Shown here piece by piece: positions 51,276-60,093 of a DNA stretch of 64,000 nucleotides; the first letter of the stretch is position 1, and every line of letters starts with the position of its first letter. The stretch comes from Paraburkholderia sp. DHOC27. GTDB lineage: Bacteria; Pseudomonadota; Gammaproteobacteria; Burkholderiales; Burkholderiaceae. The DNA lies in NCBI RefSeq assembly GCF_003429005.1, contig NZ_QVQV01000013.1:87575-151574 (forward strand), read 5' to 3'. The position numbers and the translations under genes are program-made. The notes below the pieces were generated by a model. The model saw only the letters and a list, made by a program, of their open reading frames with translations. It did not search any database and had not been told where the DNA came from.

Positions 51276-52307
51276 TTACTGCTTGAATTGCTGGGTGAAG
51301 CGAACCAGTTCGTCGACCTTCGCACGGGCCCGGCCGCTCGCGATGGTTTCGCGCGCCAGCCGGATGCCGTCCGCAATCGAGGCTACGGTGTTCGCTGCGT
51401 AAAGTGCCGTACCGGCGTTGAGCGTGACGATCTCGCGCGCGACGCCCGGCTTGTTGTCTAGGGCTTCGAGCAGCATGTGTTTCGACTCGGCCGCGTCCGC
51501 GACTTTCAGCGAACGATTCGAGACCATCTGCATGCCGAAGTCCTCGGGATGAATCTCGTACTCGTGCACTTCGCCATCGCGCAGTTCGCCGACCTGCGTC
51601 GCCGCGCCGAGCGAAACCTCGTCCATGCCATCCATGCCGTAGACCACCAGCACGTGTTTGGCGCCGAGGCGTTGCATCACGCGCACCTGAATGCCCACGA
51701 GGTCGGCGTGGAACACACCCATCAACTGATTGGGCGCGCCTGCCGGGTTGGTGAGCGGGCCGAGAATGTTGAAGATGGTCCGCACGCCCAGTTCACGGCG
51801 CACCGGCGCGATGTTCTTCATGGCCGGGTGATGGTTCGGCGCAAACATGAAGCCCATGCCGGTCTCGGCAATGGAAGCCGCGACCTGCTCCGGCTGCAGG
51901 TCGATATTCACGCCCAGCGCTTCGAGCACGTCCGCGCTGCCCGACTTGCTCGACACGCTGCGCCCACCGTGCTTGGCGACCTTGGCGCCTGCGCCGGCCG
52001 TGACGAACATCGTCGCAGTGGAGATGTTGAAGGTATGCGCGCCGTCGCCACCGGTGCCGACGATATCCACGAAATTGGAGTTGTCCGCCACGTGCACGTG
52101 CTTGGCGAATTCGCGCATCACCGTGGCGGCGGCGGCGATTTCACCAATGGTTTCTTTCTTCACGCGCAGACCGGTGATGATCGCGGCCGCCATGACCGGC
52201 GACAGCTCGCCACGCATGATGAGACGCATCAGATGCAGCATCTCGTCGTGGAAAATCTCGCGGTGCTCAATCGTACGTTGCAGCGCTTCCTGAGGGGTAA
52301 TCGACAT
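51276..52307 (-). CDS. trpD: Anthranilate phosphoribosyltransferase
   Basis: 343 aa. DIVGTGGDGAHTFNIST (PRPP loop) and KHGGRSVSSKSGSADVLEALG are the TrpD signatures; NHHPAMKNIAPVRRELGVRTIFNILGPLTNPA is the anthranilate region. It adds phosphoribose to anthranilate. The frame extends to 52502 but the ATG at 52307 begins the family's N-terminus. trpG ends 17 bases upstream. Confidence 0.96.
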   Translation of the reverse strand: MSITPQEALQRTIEHREIFHDEMLHLMRLIMRGELSPVMAAAIITGLRVKKETIGEIAAAATVMREFAKHVHVADNSNFVDIVGTGGDGAHTFNISTATMFVTAGAGAKVAKHGGRSVSSKSGSADVLEALGVNIDLQPEQVAASIAETGMGFMFAPNHHPAMKNIAPVRRELGVRTIFNILGPLTNPAGAPNQLMGVFHADLVGIQVRVMQRLGAKHVLVVYGMDGMDEVSLGAATQVGELRDGEVHEYEIHPEDFGMQMVSNRSLKVADAAESKHMLLEALDNKPGVAREIVTLNAGTALYAANTVASIADGIRLARETIASGRARAKVDELVRFTQQFKQ

Positions 52308-52324
52308 GGTCTGGTCCCGGCTCG

Positions 52325-52918
52325 TCAAGCGTTGCGGTGCGCGAGCGCCGATTTCGACTGCTTCACGAAATTCTCGAGCAGTGCGTGACCGTGTTCGGAG
52401 AGGATCGATTCCGGGTGGAACTGCACACCCTCGACCGCCAGTTCCTTGTGACGCACGCCCATGATTTCGCCGTCTTCGGTCCACGCGGACACTTCGAGGC
52501 AATCGGGCAGCGATTCACGTTCGATGGCGAGCGAGTGATAGCGGGTCACGACGAAGTGCTTCGGCAGATCCGCGAACACGCCCTGGCAGTCAGTTTCAAT
52601 CGTGCTCACCTTGCCGTGCATGATGGTTTGCGCGCGCACGACGCGACCGCCAAATGCTTCGCCAATGGCCTGATGGCCGAGGCACACGCCGAGAATCGGA
52701 TAGGTGCCGGAGAATTCGCGCAGTACGTCGAGCGTAATGCCCGCGTGTTGCGGATTGCTCGGTCCGGGCGACAGGCAGATACGCTCCGGGTTGAGCTTCC
52801 TGATTTCGTCGAGCGTGATCTCGTCGTTGCGATAGGTCCGCACGTCTTCGCCGAGTTCGCCGAAGTACTGGACCAGGTTATAGGTGAACGAATCGTAGTT
52901 GTCGATCATCAGCAGCAT
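52325..52918 (-). CDS. trpG: Anthranilate synthase glutamine amidotransferase
   Basis: 197 aa. A class I amidotransferase: LMIDNYDSFTYNLVQY, LSPGPSNP, nucleophile Cys in GVCLGHQAIG and His/Glu in VQFHPESIL. It feeds ammonia to TrpE for anthranilate; in many bacteria it also serves folate (PabA), and no separate pabA is seen here. It starts 13 bases after trpE. Confidence 0.95.
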   Translation of the reverse strand: MLLMIDNYDSFTYNLVQYFGELGEDVRTYRNDEITLDEIRKLNPERICLSPGPSNPQHAGITLDVLREFSGTYPILGVCLGHQAIGEAFGGRVVRAQTIMHGKVSTIETDCQGVFADLPKHFVVTRYHSLAIERESLPDCLEVSAWTEDGEIMGVRHKELAVEGVQFHPESILSEHGHALLENFVKQSKSALAHRNA

Positions 52919-52931
52919 GGTCTTTCTCCGG

Positions 52932-54425
52932 TCAAAAGTCGCTATCGAGGCCGTCTTGCACCTGCTCGGCGGCGCGCAATACCGCACGCGCCTTGTTCTC
53001 GGTCTCTTGCCATTCGGATTCAGGCACTGAATCAGCGACCACACCCGCTGCCGCCTGCACGTAGAGATTGCCATTGTGGATCACGCCGGTACGGATCGTG
53101 ATGGCGAGATCCATCTCGCCGGTGAAGGACAGATAACCGACCGCGCCGCCATACAGGCCGCGTTTCACCGGCTCGAGTTCGTCGATCAGTTCCATGGCGC
53201 GAACCTTCGGCGCGCCGGACAGCGTGCCGGCCGGGAAGGTGGCGCGCAGCACGTCGAAATTGGTCGTGCCGGGCTTGAGCTTGCCTTCCACCGAACTCAC
53301 GATGTGCTGAACGTGCGAGTATTTTTCGATCACCATCTTGTCCGTGACCGTCACCGAACCGATCTGCGCGATGCGGCCCACGTCATTGCGCGCGAGGTCG
53401 ATCAGCATGACGTGCTCTGCGATCTCCTTCGGGTCGTTCAGCAGTTCGGTGGCGAGTTCGGCGTCGCGCTCAGGCGTGTTGCCGCGTGGCCGGGTGCCCG
53501 CCAGCGGCCGGATGGTGACAATCCGATCCTCACCGCGTTTTTCCTGACGCACGAGGATTTCCGGCGATGCGCCCACCACGTGGAAATCGCCGAAGTTGTA
53601 GTAATACATATACGGCGACGGATTCAGCGAACGCAGCGCGCGATACAGCGAAAGCGGGTTGTCGCGGTAGGGTTTGATCAGGCGCTGGCCGACCTGCACC
53701 TGCATCAGTTCGCCCGCGGCGATGTATTCCTTCGCTTTTCGCACGGCGGCGAGGTAATCGTCCTTCGCAAACTCGCGATACGTCTCGGTGCGCACGCTGG
53801 CGGATGTCACCGGCGGTTGAACGGTGGTACGCAGACGCTGGCGCAGATCACGCAGACGCTGCTTGGCGCGCGTGTACGCTTCCGGCGTGGTGGGATCAGC
53901 GTAGACCACGAGATACAGCTTGCCGGCCAGGTTGTCGATCACCGCCACTTCTTCGGTGAGCAGCAACTGGATGTCGGGCAGGTTCAGATCGTCCGGCGGC
54001 GCAGTGTTGGCGAGCTTTTTCTCGATGTAGCGCACCGCGTCGTAGCCGAAGTAGCCGGCGAGGCCGCCCGCAAAACGCGGCAAACCAGGGCGCTGGGCCA
54101 CCTTGAAGCGGCTCTGGAACTGCTGGATGAAGTCGAGCGGATCGCCTTCGTGGCTTTCAACCACCTTGCCGTCGCGAACCACTTCCGATACGCCATTGCG
54201 GGTGCGCAGCAGCGTGCGGGCCGGCAGACCGATGAACGAGTAACGGCCAAAGCGCTCTCCACCTACGACGGACTCCAGCAGGAAAGAGTTGGCGCCGTTG
54301 CGTTCGGGCTGCGCGAGCTTCAGATACAGCGACAGCGGCGTTTCGAGGTCGGCGAGTGCTTCGGCGATCAGCGGAATGCGGTTGTAACCCTCGTTGGCGA
54401 GGGACTGGAATTCGAGTTCGGTCAT
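52932..54425 (-). CDS. trpE: Anthranilate synthase component I
   Basis: 497 aa. The N-terminal half has the Trp feedback-binding region (LLESVVGGERFGRYSFIG); the C-terminal chorismate-binding domain has PSPYMYYYNFGDFHVVGASPEILV, RPLAGTRPRG, ATFPAGTLSGAPK and GGAVGYLSFTGEMDLAITIRT. With TrpG it turns chorismate and glutamine into anthranilate. It is 285 bases downstream of the leader peptide ORF and its attenuator. Confidence 0.96.
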   Translation of the reverse strand: MTELEFQSLANEGYNRIPLIAEALADLETPLSLYLKLAQPERNGANSFLLESVVGGERFGRYSFIGLPARTLLRTRNGVSEVVRDGKVVESHEGDPLDFIQQFQSRFKVAQRPGLPRFAGGLAGYFGYDAVRYIEKKLANTAPPDDLNLPDIQLLLTEEVAVIDNLAGKLYLVVYADPTTPEAYTRAKQRLRDLRQRLRTTVQPPVTSASVRTETYREFAKDDYLAAVRKAKEYIAAGELMQVQVGQRLIKPYRDNPLSLYRALRSLNPSPYMYYYNFGDFHVVGASPEILVRQEKRGEDRIVTIRPLAGTRPRGNTPERDAELATELLNDPKEIAEHVMLIDLARNDVGRIAQIGSVTVTDKMVIEKYSHVQHIVSSVEGKLKPGTTNFDVLRATFPAGTLSGAPKVRAMELIDELEPVKRGLYGGAVGYLSFTGEMDLAITIRTGVIHNGNLYVQAAAGVVADSVPESEWQETENKARAVLRAAEQVQDGLDSDF

Positions 54426-54666
54426 GTTCCGATCCTGTTCATAGGTCCGGTGCGCGGCGTGCGTCGGACAAAGCGGGGCATTGCGCTGCTGGCGCTGACG
54501 GTCAACCGTGTGTCTGGCGTGATAACGACAAGATTAGGCCAACCGGGGCGTGCTTTCCCGGCGACGCATACAAGGTTGCGGCGCTCCACGCGTGCAGAAC
54601 ACGATGGATCACTTTGACCGGATGCGGCGAAAACAGAGTGGGAAAGGCGCGTGAGCGCAGCGAAGC

Positions 54667-54713
54667 AAAAAACGGTGCCGAAGACGAGCTTCAGCGTACC
54701 TCAGGCGAGGTTA
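54667..54713 (-). promoter_or_regulatory. trp transcription attenuator
   Basis: On the minus strand, right after the leader stop: a hairpin ACCTC-GCCT-GAGGT (54711-54698) that overlaps and competes with a terminator stem GGT...GCTGAAG / CTTCGGC-ACC (54700-54674, loop CTCGT) followed by G and six T's (54672-54667). Mutually exclusive structures downstream of a Trp-rich leader are the classic attenuator layout. Confidence 0.8.
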
Positions 54714-54785
54714 GCGCGACCAGCGACGCCAGGGCCAGGCTCCCCGGTCGATGCTGCTCAGACTCCGTTTTTTGTTCAGAAACAT
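54711..54785 (-). CDS. trpL: Trp-rich leader peptide upstream of trpE
   Basis: 24 codons: Met-Phe-Leu-Asn-Lys-Lys, then ... Gly-Ala-Trp-Pro-Trp-Arg-Arg-Trp-Ser-Arg and TAA. Three of the last eight residues are Trp (positions 17, 19 and 22), far above chance for a 24-codon frame. It starts 13 bases after the gph stop and its stop codon is the first base of the attenuator hairpin. Ribosome stalling on the Trp codons would let transcription pass into trpE. The weak point is the absence of a clear Shine-Dalgarno. Confidence 0.8.
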   Translation of the reverse strand: MFLNKKRSLSSIDRGAWPWRRWSR

Positions 54786-54798
54786 GAGGATGAAGGAC

Positions 54799-55533
54799 TT
54801 ATGAAGTCGTTGAATTGTGCGTTGCGATAGCCTTGGCGGCTTCCAACAGCGAGGCAACTATACCATCCGATTTTATTGTTTGTACAGACTGGCCGTGGTT
54901 GTAGCCGTACGGCACCGTGAGCGTTGCCATGCCCGCTGCGCGGCCCGCCAGCGCGTCGTTTTCCGAATCGCCGATCGCCACCGTGGCCTCCGGTGACACC
55001 TTGAGTTCGGCGCAGGCCGTCAGCATGGGCAGCGGATCGGGCTTCTTTCTGGGCAGGCTGTCGCCGCCCAGCACGAGCTCGAAATAGCTCAACAATCCAT
55101 ATTGCTGCAACAGCTCGACGGCAAAGCGGTGCGGCTTGTTCGTCACGCACGCGAGCCTCAGGCCGGCTTCGCGCAGGGCTTTCAGACCCGCCTCGACCTC
55201 TGGATAGAGGCGCGTGTGGCGGCCATTGATCTTTGCGTACTCTTCCTGATAGATGGCGAGCGCTTCGTCGAAACGATCCTGCGCGTGCGCGGCTTCGAAG
55301 CGCGGCGCCAGAACGCTGCGGATCAGGTGCTCCGAACCTTTGCCGACGTAACCCATCACTTCCTCGCGCGACGTTTCCGCCGCGTCGATCTGGGCGAGCA
55401 TGCCGTTCAGTCCGGCCGTGAAGTCATCCGCCGTGTCGATCATCGTGCCGTCCAGGTCGATGATCGCCCCCAGCAGGCGCGGCCCGGTGAAGCGCGGCGC
55501 TGCGTATGCCGAGGGCGTCGCGCTCGCACTCAT
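54799..55533 (-). CDS. gph: Phosphoglycolate phosphatase
   Basis: 244 aa. HAD motifs: nucleophile in IIDLDGTMIDT, VTNKP (motif II), RKKPDPLPM (Lys) and IGDSENDALAGRAAGM (acidic). It removes 2-phosphoglycolate formed by DNA repair. The start overlaps the rpe stop by ATGA. Upstream of trpE in the same direction, the rpe-gph-trpE order is common in beta- and gamma-proteobacteria. Its 3' end contains an AT-rich stretch with promoter-like boxes. Confidence 0.93.
   Translation of the reverse strand: MSASATPSAYAAPRFTGPRLLGAIIDLDGTMIDTADDFTAGLNGMLAQIDAAETSREEVMGYVGKGSEHLIRSVLAPRFEAAHAQDRFDEALAIYQEEYAKINGRHTRLYPEVEAGLKALREAGLRLACVTNKPHRFAVELLQQYGLLSYFELVLGGDSLPRKKPDPLPMLTACAELKVSPEATVAIGDSENDALAGRAAGMATLTVPYGYNHGQSVQTIKSDGIVASLLEAAKAIATHNSTTS
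54857..54886 (-). promoter_or_regulatory. Candidate trp promoter inside gph
   Basis: Minus strand TGTACA (54886-54881), 18-base spacer, extended -10 TGG-TATAGT (-10 at 54862-54857). The start would be near 54850, about 65 bases before the leader ATG. It lies in the last 30 codons of gph in an unusually AT-rich stretch. Confidence 0.5.
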
Positions 55534-56219
55534 GCCCGATGCTCGACATGAGCCAGCGCAGCGCGCATCTCCGCGATGATGGTCTTGTAGTCGTGATGAC
55601 CGAAGATGGCCGAGCCGGCCACGAACGTATCCGCGCCCGCCGCCGCGATCTCCGCAATGTTGTCGATCTTCACGCCGCCATCCACTTCCAGATGAATCTC
55701 GCGGCCGGTCTTTTCCCTGTATGCGTCGATACGCCGGCGCGCCTCGCGCAGCTTGTTGAGCGCCTCGGGGATGAACGCCTGGCCGCCAAAGCCCGGATTG
55801 ACCGACATGATCAACACCAGGTCCACCTTGTCCATCACGTGATCGAGGTAGTTCAGCGACGTGGCCGGATTGAAGACGAGGCCGGCCTTGCAGCCGTGAT
55901 CGCGGATCAGCGAAAGCGTGCGGTCGATGTGGTCCGAGCCTTCCGGATGGAAGCTGATGACATTGGCGCCGGCCTTGGCGAAATCGGGCACGATCCGATC
56001 CACCGGGCGCACCATCAGGTGCACGTCGATCGGCACGTCGCAATGCGGGCGCAGCGCCTCGCACACGAGCGGACCAATGGTGAGGTTCGGCACGTAATGG
56101 TTGTCCATCACGTCGAAGTGAATCCAGTCGGCGCCGGCAGCGACGACATCACGAACTTCTTCGCCGAGCCGCGAGAAATCAGCGGACAGAATGCTGGGGG
56201 AAATGCGGAATTGCGTCAT
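55530..56219 (-). CDS. rpe: Ribulose-phosphate 3-epimerase
   Basis: 229 aa. SPSILSADFSRLGEE, HFDVMDNHYVPNLTIGP, VDVHLMV (here IDVHLMV), VNPGFGGQAF and VDGGVKIDNI are the TIM-barrel epimerase signatures with the metal-binding Asp and His residues. It interconverts ribulose-5-P and xylulose-5-P in the pentose phosphate pathway. First gene of the rpe-gph-trp series, divergent from apaG. Confidence 0.95.
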   Translation of the reverse strand: MTQFRISPSILSADFSRLGEEVRDVVAAGADWIHFDVMDNHYVPNLTIGPLVCEALRPHCDVPIDVHLMVRPVDRIVPDFAKAGANVISFHPEGSDHIDRTLSLIRDHGCKAGLVFNPATSLNYLDHVMDKVDLVLIMSVNPGFGGQAFIPEALNKLREARRRIDAYREKTGREIHLEVDGGVKIDNIAEIAAAGADTFVAGSAIFGHHDYKTIIAEMRAALAHVEHRA

Positions 56220-56428
56220 GGCGGGGGCAGGGAGCAGGCGGAAAACCCTAGTTTAACGGTTTGCCGGCGTGAGAGCCTTGTCGAGAGCCGAAGAGTTGGG
56301 TTGCGGCCCCGCCGCGCATGACGCAGAATGCCATTCCATGACAGAGCCTTGGCCCGTGAGCCAGAGGCCATTGAGGCACAGGCCTTGCGCAGCGTTTTAC
56401 CAGACCGTGTCAGCGGATCGGAACGAGG

Positions 56429-56803
56429 ATGAGCCAGTACGAATTCAGCGTAGCGTCGCAGGTGCAATACCTGCCCGACGAATCGGACCCGGAGCGGCGT
56501 CAGTATGCGTTCGCCTATACGCTGACCATCCGCAACAGCGGCCAGGTGCCGGCGCAACTGATTGCACGGCACTGGGTGATCACCGACAGCGACAAACACG
56601 AGCAGGAAGTGAAGGGCCTAGGCGTGGTCGGTCATCAACCGTTGCTCAAACCGGGTGAACAGTTCGAGTACACGAGCTGGGCCGTCATTGCGACGCCCGT
56701 GGGCACGATGCGCGGAGCGTATTTCTGCGTTGCGGAAGACGGCGAGCGTTTCGAAGCGCCGGTGCCCGAATTCGTCCTGCGCATGCCGCGCACGCTACAT
56801 TGA
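56429..56803 (+). CDS. apaG: ApaG protein
   Basis: 124 aa, standard length. YAFAYTLTIRNSG, RHWVITDSDKHEQEVKGLGVVGHQPLLKPGEQFEYTS and MRGAYFCV are diagnostic of the ApaG (DUF525) Fn3-like fold. Function not settled; relatives of the same domain occur in eukaryotic F-box proteins. CGAGG lies just before the ATG. Confidence 0.93.
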   Translation: MSQYEFSVASQVQYLPDESDPERRQYAFAYTLTIRNSGQVPAQLIARHWVITDSDKHEQEVKGLGVVGHQPLLKPGEQFEYTSWAVIATPVGTMRGAYFCVAEDGERFEAPVPEFVLRMPRTLH

Positions 56804-56837
56804 ACCCGCGTTGAACCGGTGACGGCGCTAGCAGTCT

Positions 56838-56993
56838 TTACTCAGCCTTGGCGTTGCCTTCGCGTTGTTTCTGGCGGAGCGCTTTCTTCTTGCCGGACGA
56901 CGTCCAGACAACGATGAAGACGAGCAGGAAGAGCGCGACCAGCGCTTCCAGCGCGAAGATAAGCATCGGGTATTCGTCGAACAGATCAGACAT
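56838..56993 (-). CDS. 51-aa single-pass membrane protein
   Basis: MSDLFDEYPM leads into one hydrophobic helix (about residues 11-31), followed by a strongly basic tail (KKKALRQKQREG). N-terminus acidic, C-terminus basic: a typical small inner-membrane protein with the tail inside. I do not recognise it; it is divergent from mltA and convergent with apaG. An in-frame ATG four codons upstream is the alternative start. Confidence 0.65.
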   Translation of the reverse strand: MSDLFDEYPMLIFALEALVALFLLVFIVVWTSSGKKKALRQKQREGNAKAE

Positions 56994-57021
56994 GGCGGTT
57001 TCCATCAAGAACGAACATTGT

Positions 57022-58143
57022 ATGCGGTTTGTCCGCAAGGCTGCGGGCTGGCTGGGGGCGCTTGGCGTCGCGGTATTGCTGGCTTCGTGTGGCGGCGGTG
57101 GTGTAGTGCGGACCTCGACGCCGCCAACCGGCGCGGCGTTGATACCCGGCCAGATTGCCGCGACCCGGCTGACGGCCGTGGCCTGGCAACAGGTGCCAGG
57201 CTGGCAGGACGATTCGCTGATCGGCGCAACCGCGGCATTGCGGCAGAATTGCACGCGGCTTGCCCAACAGCCGAAGTGGCAACGCGCCTGCGCAGCAGCG
57301 GCGCAAATCGACGATCTGGATGTGAACGCTGCGCGCGCTTTCTTCGAGGCGTACTTCACGCCGTTTCAGTTCGCTAACTCAGACGGCACGCTCGATGGTC
57401 TCGTGACCGGTTACTACGAGCCGCTCCTGCGTGGCTCGCGTACACGGCACGGTATCTATCAGACTGCGTTGTACCGCTGGCCGGATGGTTATCGTTCCGG
57501 CGAAGCTTTGCCCGTGCGTGCACAGCTCGAGCGAACGGGTGCGCTGAATGGCAACGAGCTGGTGTGGGTCGACGATCCGATCGAAGCGTTCTTCCTGCAG
57601 GTGCAAGGCTCGGGACGTGTCGTGATGGAAGACGGCAGTGTGATGCGGCTCGGCTTTGGTGGCACGAACAATCAACCGTATAAGTCGATTGGACGCTGGC
57701 TGCTCGATCACGGCGAGGTGACGCCCGCTCAGGCAACGATGCAGGGGATCAAGGCGTGGGCGCGCGCCAACCCGACGCGGGTGGATGCGCTGCTGGACAC
57801 GAACCCACGCTTCGTATTCTTCCGCGAGATGCCGTCTGCGGAGAGCATGCCGAGCGGCGGCGCGGATGGACCGATCGGCGCATTGGGGGTTCCGCTTACG
57901 CCGGAACGCTCCATTGCCGTGGATCCTTCTTCTATTCCACTGGGCACGGCGGTGTTCTTGCAGACCACGCGTCCGCTCACCAACGCGCCGATGAATCGCC
58001 TTGTGTTTGCTCAGGATACGGGTTCGGCGATCAAGGGCGGCGTGCGCGCCGACTACTTCTGGGGACTCGGCGACGACGCCGGCGATCTGGCCGGGAAGAT
58101 GAAGCAGGCCGGACGCATGTGGCTGTTGTTGCCCAATTCGTGA
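57022..58143 (+). CDS. mltA: Membrane-bound lytic murein transglycosylase A
   Basis: 373 aa. A lipoprotein signal with lipobox LLASC (Cys23) is followed by the MltA domain (TGYYEPLLRGSR ... IEAFFLQVQGSGR) and a C-terminal 3D domain whose AQDTGSAIKGGVRADYFWG carries the catalytic Asp. It cleaves peptidoglycan between MurNAc and GlcNAc. The ATG at 57022 was chosen because the signal begins there; the frame itself is open much further upstream. Confidence 0.94.
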   Translation: MRFVRKAAGWLGALGVAVLLASCGGGGVVRTSTPPTGAALIPGQIAATRLTAVAWQQVPGWQDDSLIGATAALRQNCTRLAQQPKWQRACAAAAQIDDLDVNAARAFFEAYFTPFQFANSDGTLDGLVTGYYEPLLRGSRTRHGIYQTALYRWPDGYRSGEALPVRAQLERTGALNGNELVWVDDPIEAFFLQVQGSGRVVMEDGSVMRLGFGGTNNQPYKSIGRWLLDHGEVTPAQATMQGIKAWARANPTRVDALLDTNPRFVFFREMPSAESMPSGGADGPIGALGVPLTPERSIAVDPSSIPLGTAVFLQTTRPLTNAPMNRLVFAQDTGSAIKGGVRADYFWGLGDDAGDLAGKMKQAGRMWLLLPNS

Positions 58144-58221
58144 TTGGGTGTGGTGCTGTGCGAAGGGTGCGATGCGGCGGGCGCGATGCGGGCGCTGTGG
58201 TGCAACCGACGCCCGCATCCG

Positions 58222-59526
58222 TCAGGCATGCTCGCGACGTTTGTCCACGACGCGCCGTGCCTTGCCAACCGAGCGTTCAATGCCGTTCACGGCTAGTACG
58301 TTGACCACGGCGCTAATGCCGATCAGTGCCTTGATGTCGTACGCGAGCGCCTGTTTTGCGGTGTGCAGCGTGGCCGCCTCCGACGCTGTTTCGGGGCAGG
58401 GCTCCACATTCAAGGTGAGAACGTCGAGCGGTCCCTCCTTCGTCAGCACGATCTGATAGTGCGGCGCCAGAGCACGCTGTTTCAGCAGCAGTTCTTCTAT
58501 CTGGGTGGGGAAAACATTCACGCCGCGCACGATCATCATGTCGTCGCTGCGGCCCGTGATTTTTTCCATTCGGCGCATCGTGCGCGCGCTGCCGGGCAGC
58601 AACCGCGTGAGATCGCGGGTGCGGTAGCGGATGATCGGCAACGCTTCTTTCGTCAGTGACGTGAACACCAGCTCGCCCAGTTCACCGTCCGGCAGCACCT
58701 CGCCGGTGTCTGGGTCGATGATCTCCGGATAAAAGTGATCTTCCCAGATAGTTGGGCCATCCTTGGTTTCCACACACTCCGCCGCCACGCCCGGACCCAT
58801 TACTTCGGATAGTCCGTAAATGTCGACCGCATCAATGCCCATACGTTTTTCGATGGCGCTACGCATGTCGTTGGTCCACGGTTCCGCGCCGAAGATGCCG
58901 ATGCGCAGCGAACATTGCGCCGGGTTGACGCCCTGGCGTTCCAGTTCGTCGGCAAGCGACAGCATGTAGCTGGGCGTCACCATGATGATGTCGGGACGGA
59001 AATCCTGGATCAACTGAACCTGCTTTTCGGTCTGCCCGCCGCCAAACGGAATCACGGTGAGGCCCGCGCGTTCTGCGCCGTAATGCGCGCCGAGCCCGCC
59101 GGTGAAGAGGCCATAGCCGTAGCTCACGTGCACCTTGTCGCCGCGCCGCGCACCGGCCGCACGGATCGAGCGGGCGACGACGTTCGCCCACGTGTCGATA
59201 TCGCGCGCGGTATAGCCGACAACGGTGGGCTTGCCGGTCGTGCCAGAGGAAGCGTGAATGCGCGACACCTGGTCCTGTGGGACCGCGAACATGCCGAACG
59301 GGTAGTTGTCACGCAGGTCCTTCTTGGACGTGAAAGGGAAGCGCGCAAGATCAGCGAGCGTCTTCACTTCGCCGGGATGAACACCGGCTTCGTCGAACTT
59401 GCGCCGGTACACCGGTGAATTCTCATAAGCATGCGTGAGCGACCATTTGAGCCGTTCGAGCTGGAGTGCGGCGAGTTCGTCGCGGCTCGCCGTTTCGATA
59501 GGGTCGAGCGGGAGCGTGGTATTCAT
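58222..59526 (-). CDS. paaK: Phenylacetate-CoA ligase
   Basis: 434 aa. IHASSGTTGKPTVVGYT is the AMP-binding P-loop, DIYGLSEVMGPGVA the adenylation core and GRSDDMMIVRGVNVFPTQIEELLL the C-terminal hinge typical of PaaK. It activates phenylacetate to its CoA ester, the entry step of the pathway. paaI, paaG and paaN are upstream in the same direction. Confidence 0.95.
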   Translation of the reverse strand: MNTTLPLDPIETASRDELAALQLERLKWSLTHAYENSPVYRRKFDEAGVHPGEVKTLADLARFPFTSKKDLRDNYPFGMFAVPQDQVSRIHASSGTTGKPTVVGYTARDIDTWANVVARSIRAAGARRGDKVHVSYGYGLFTGGLGAHYGAERAGLTVIPFGGGQTEKQVQLIQDFRPDIIMVTPSYMLSLADELERQGVNPAQCSLRIGIFGAEPWTNDMRSAIEKRMGIDAVDIYGLSEVMGPGVAAECVETKDGPTIWEDHFYPEIIDPDTGEVLPDGELGELVFTSLTKEALPIIRYRTRDLTRLLPGSARTMRRMEKITGRSDDMMIVRGVNVFPTQIEELLLKQRALAPHYQIVLTKEGPLDVLTLNVEPCPETASEAATLHTAKQALAYDIKALIGISAVVNVLAVNGIERSVGKARRVVDKRREHA

Positions 59527-59630
59527 CGAATGTCTCCTTGCTTATGCAGAATTTTTGCGGAATTCAGAGCGGCGCGTTCGGACTTGTACGTTGCCAGTTA
59601 GCTCGGTGAGCTACGCCTGCGCGTTCGGTT

Positions 59631-60092
59631 TCAGCCTTCCACAGGAAGCAGATTGCCTTTGATCTGTGCGGATTTCCCGCGGAACATGGCGACGGTTTCG
59701 GCTGCGCTGTTCGTGACCCGGATGTCGTAGATGCCCGTGCGGCCGCTAAGCGTCTGCTCCACCGCTTCGGCGGTCAGCACGTCGGCTTCCCGGACCGGAC
59801 GCAGAAACTCGATGGAGCAGCCTGAGGCCACCGTGTTGACGTTGTAGCTGTTGCAGGCGAACGCGAAGGTGGAATCAGCGAGCGTGAAGATCAAACCGCC
59901 GTGACAGATTTGATGGCCGTTGAGGAAGTCGGCGCGGACGGTCATCCGCATGCGGGCGTAGCCCGGACGCACTTCCAGCAGCTCGAGTCCGAGCGCGCGG
60001 CTGCAGGCGTCGGCGTCGTACATCGCAGCGGCGGTTGCCTGTGCCAGTTCGTCGGGTGTCATCGTGCTGGTGCGAGCGGATTGCGTGGTCAT
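59631..60092 (-). CDS. paaI: Hydroxyphenylacetyl-CoA thioesterase PaaI
   Basis: 153 aa. NGHQICHGGLIFTLADSTFAFACNS is the hot-dog-fold motif of PaaI, with the catalytic Asp. It hydrolyses ring-hydroxylated phenylacetyl-CoA to relieve CoA trapping. The start at 60092 lies one base after the paaG stop, so the two are coupled; the longer frame is ignored. Confidence 0.92.
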   Translation of the reverse strand: MTTQSARTSTMTPDELAQATAAAMYDADACSRALGLELLEVRPGYARMRMTVRADFLNGHQICHGGLIFTLADSTFAFACNSYNVNTVASGCSIEFLRPVREADVLTAEAVEQTLSGRTGIYDIRVTNSAAETVAMFRGKSAQIKGNLLPVEG

Positions 60093-60093
60093 G

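Noticed and set aside
53076..54617. 513-codon plus-strand open frame
   Set aside because: Antisense to trpE; shadow composition, no domain.
52325..54785. Second Trp-codon leader before trpG
   Set aside because: The trpE-trpG gap is only 13 bases; there is no room for one.
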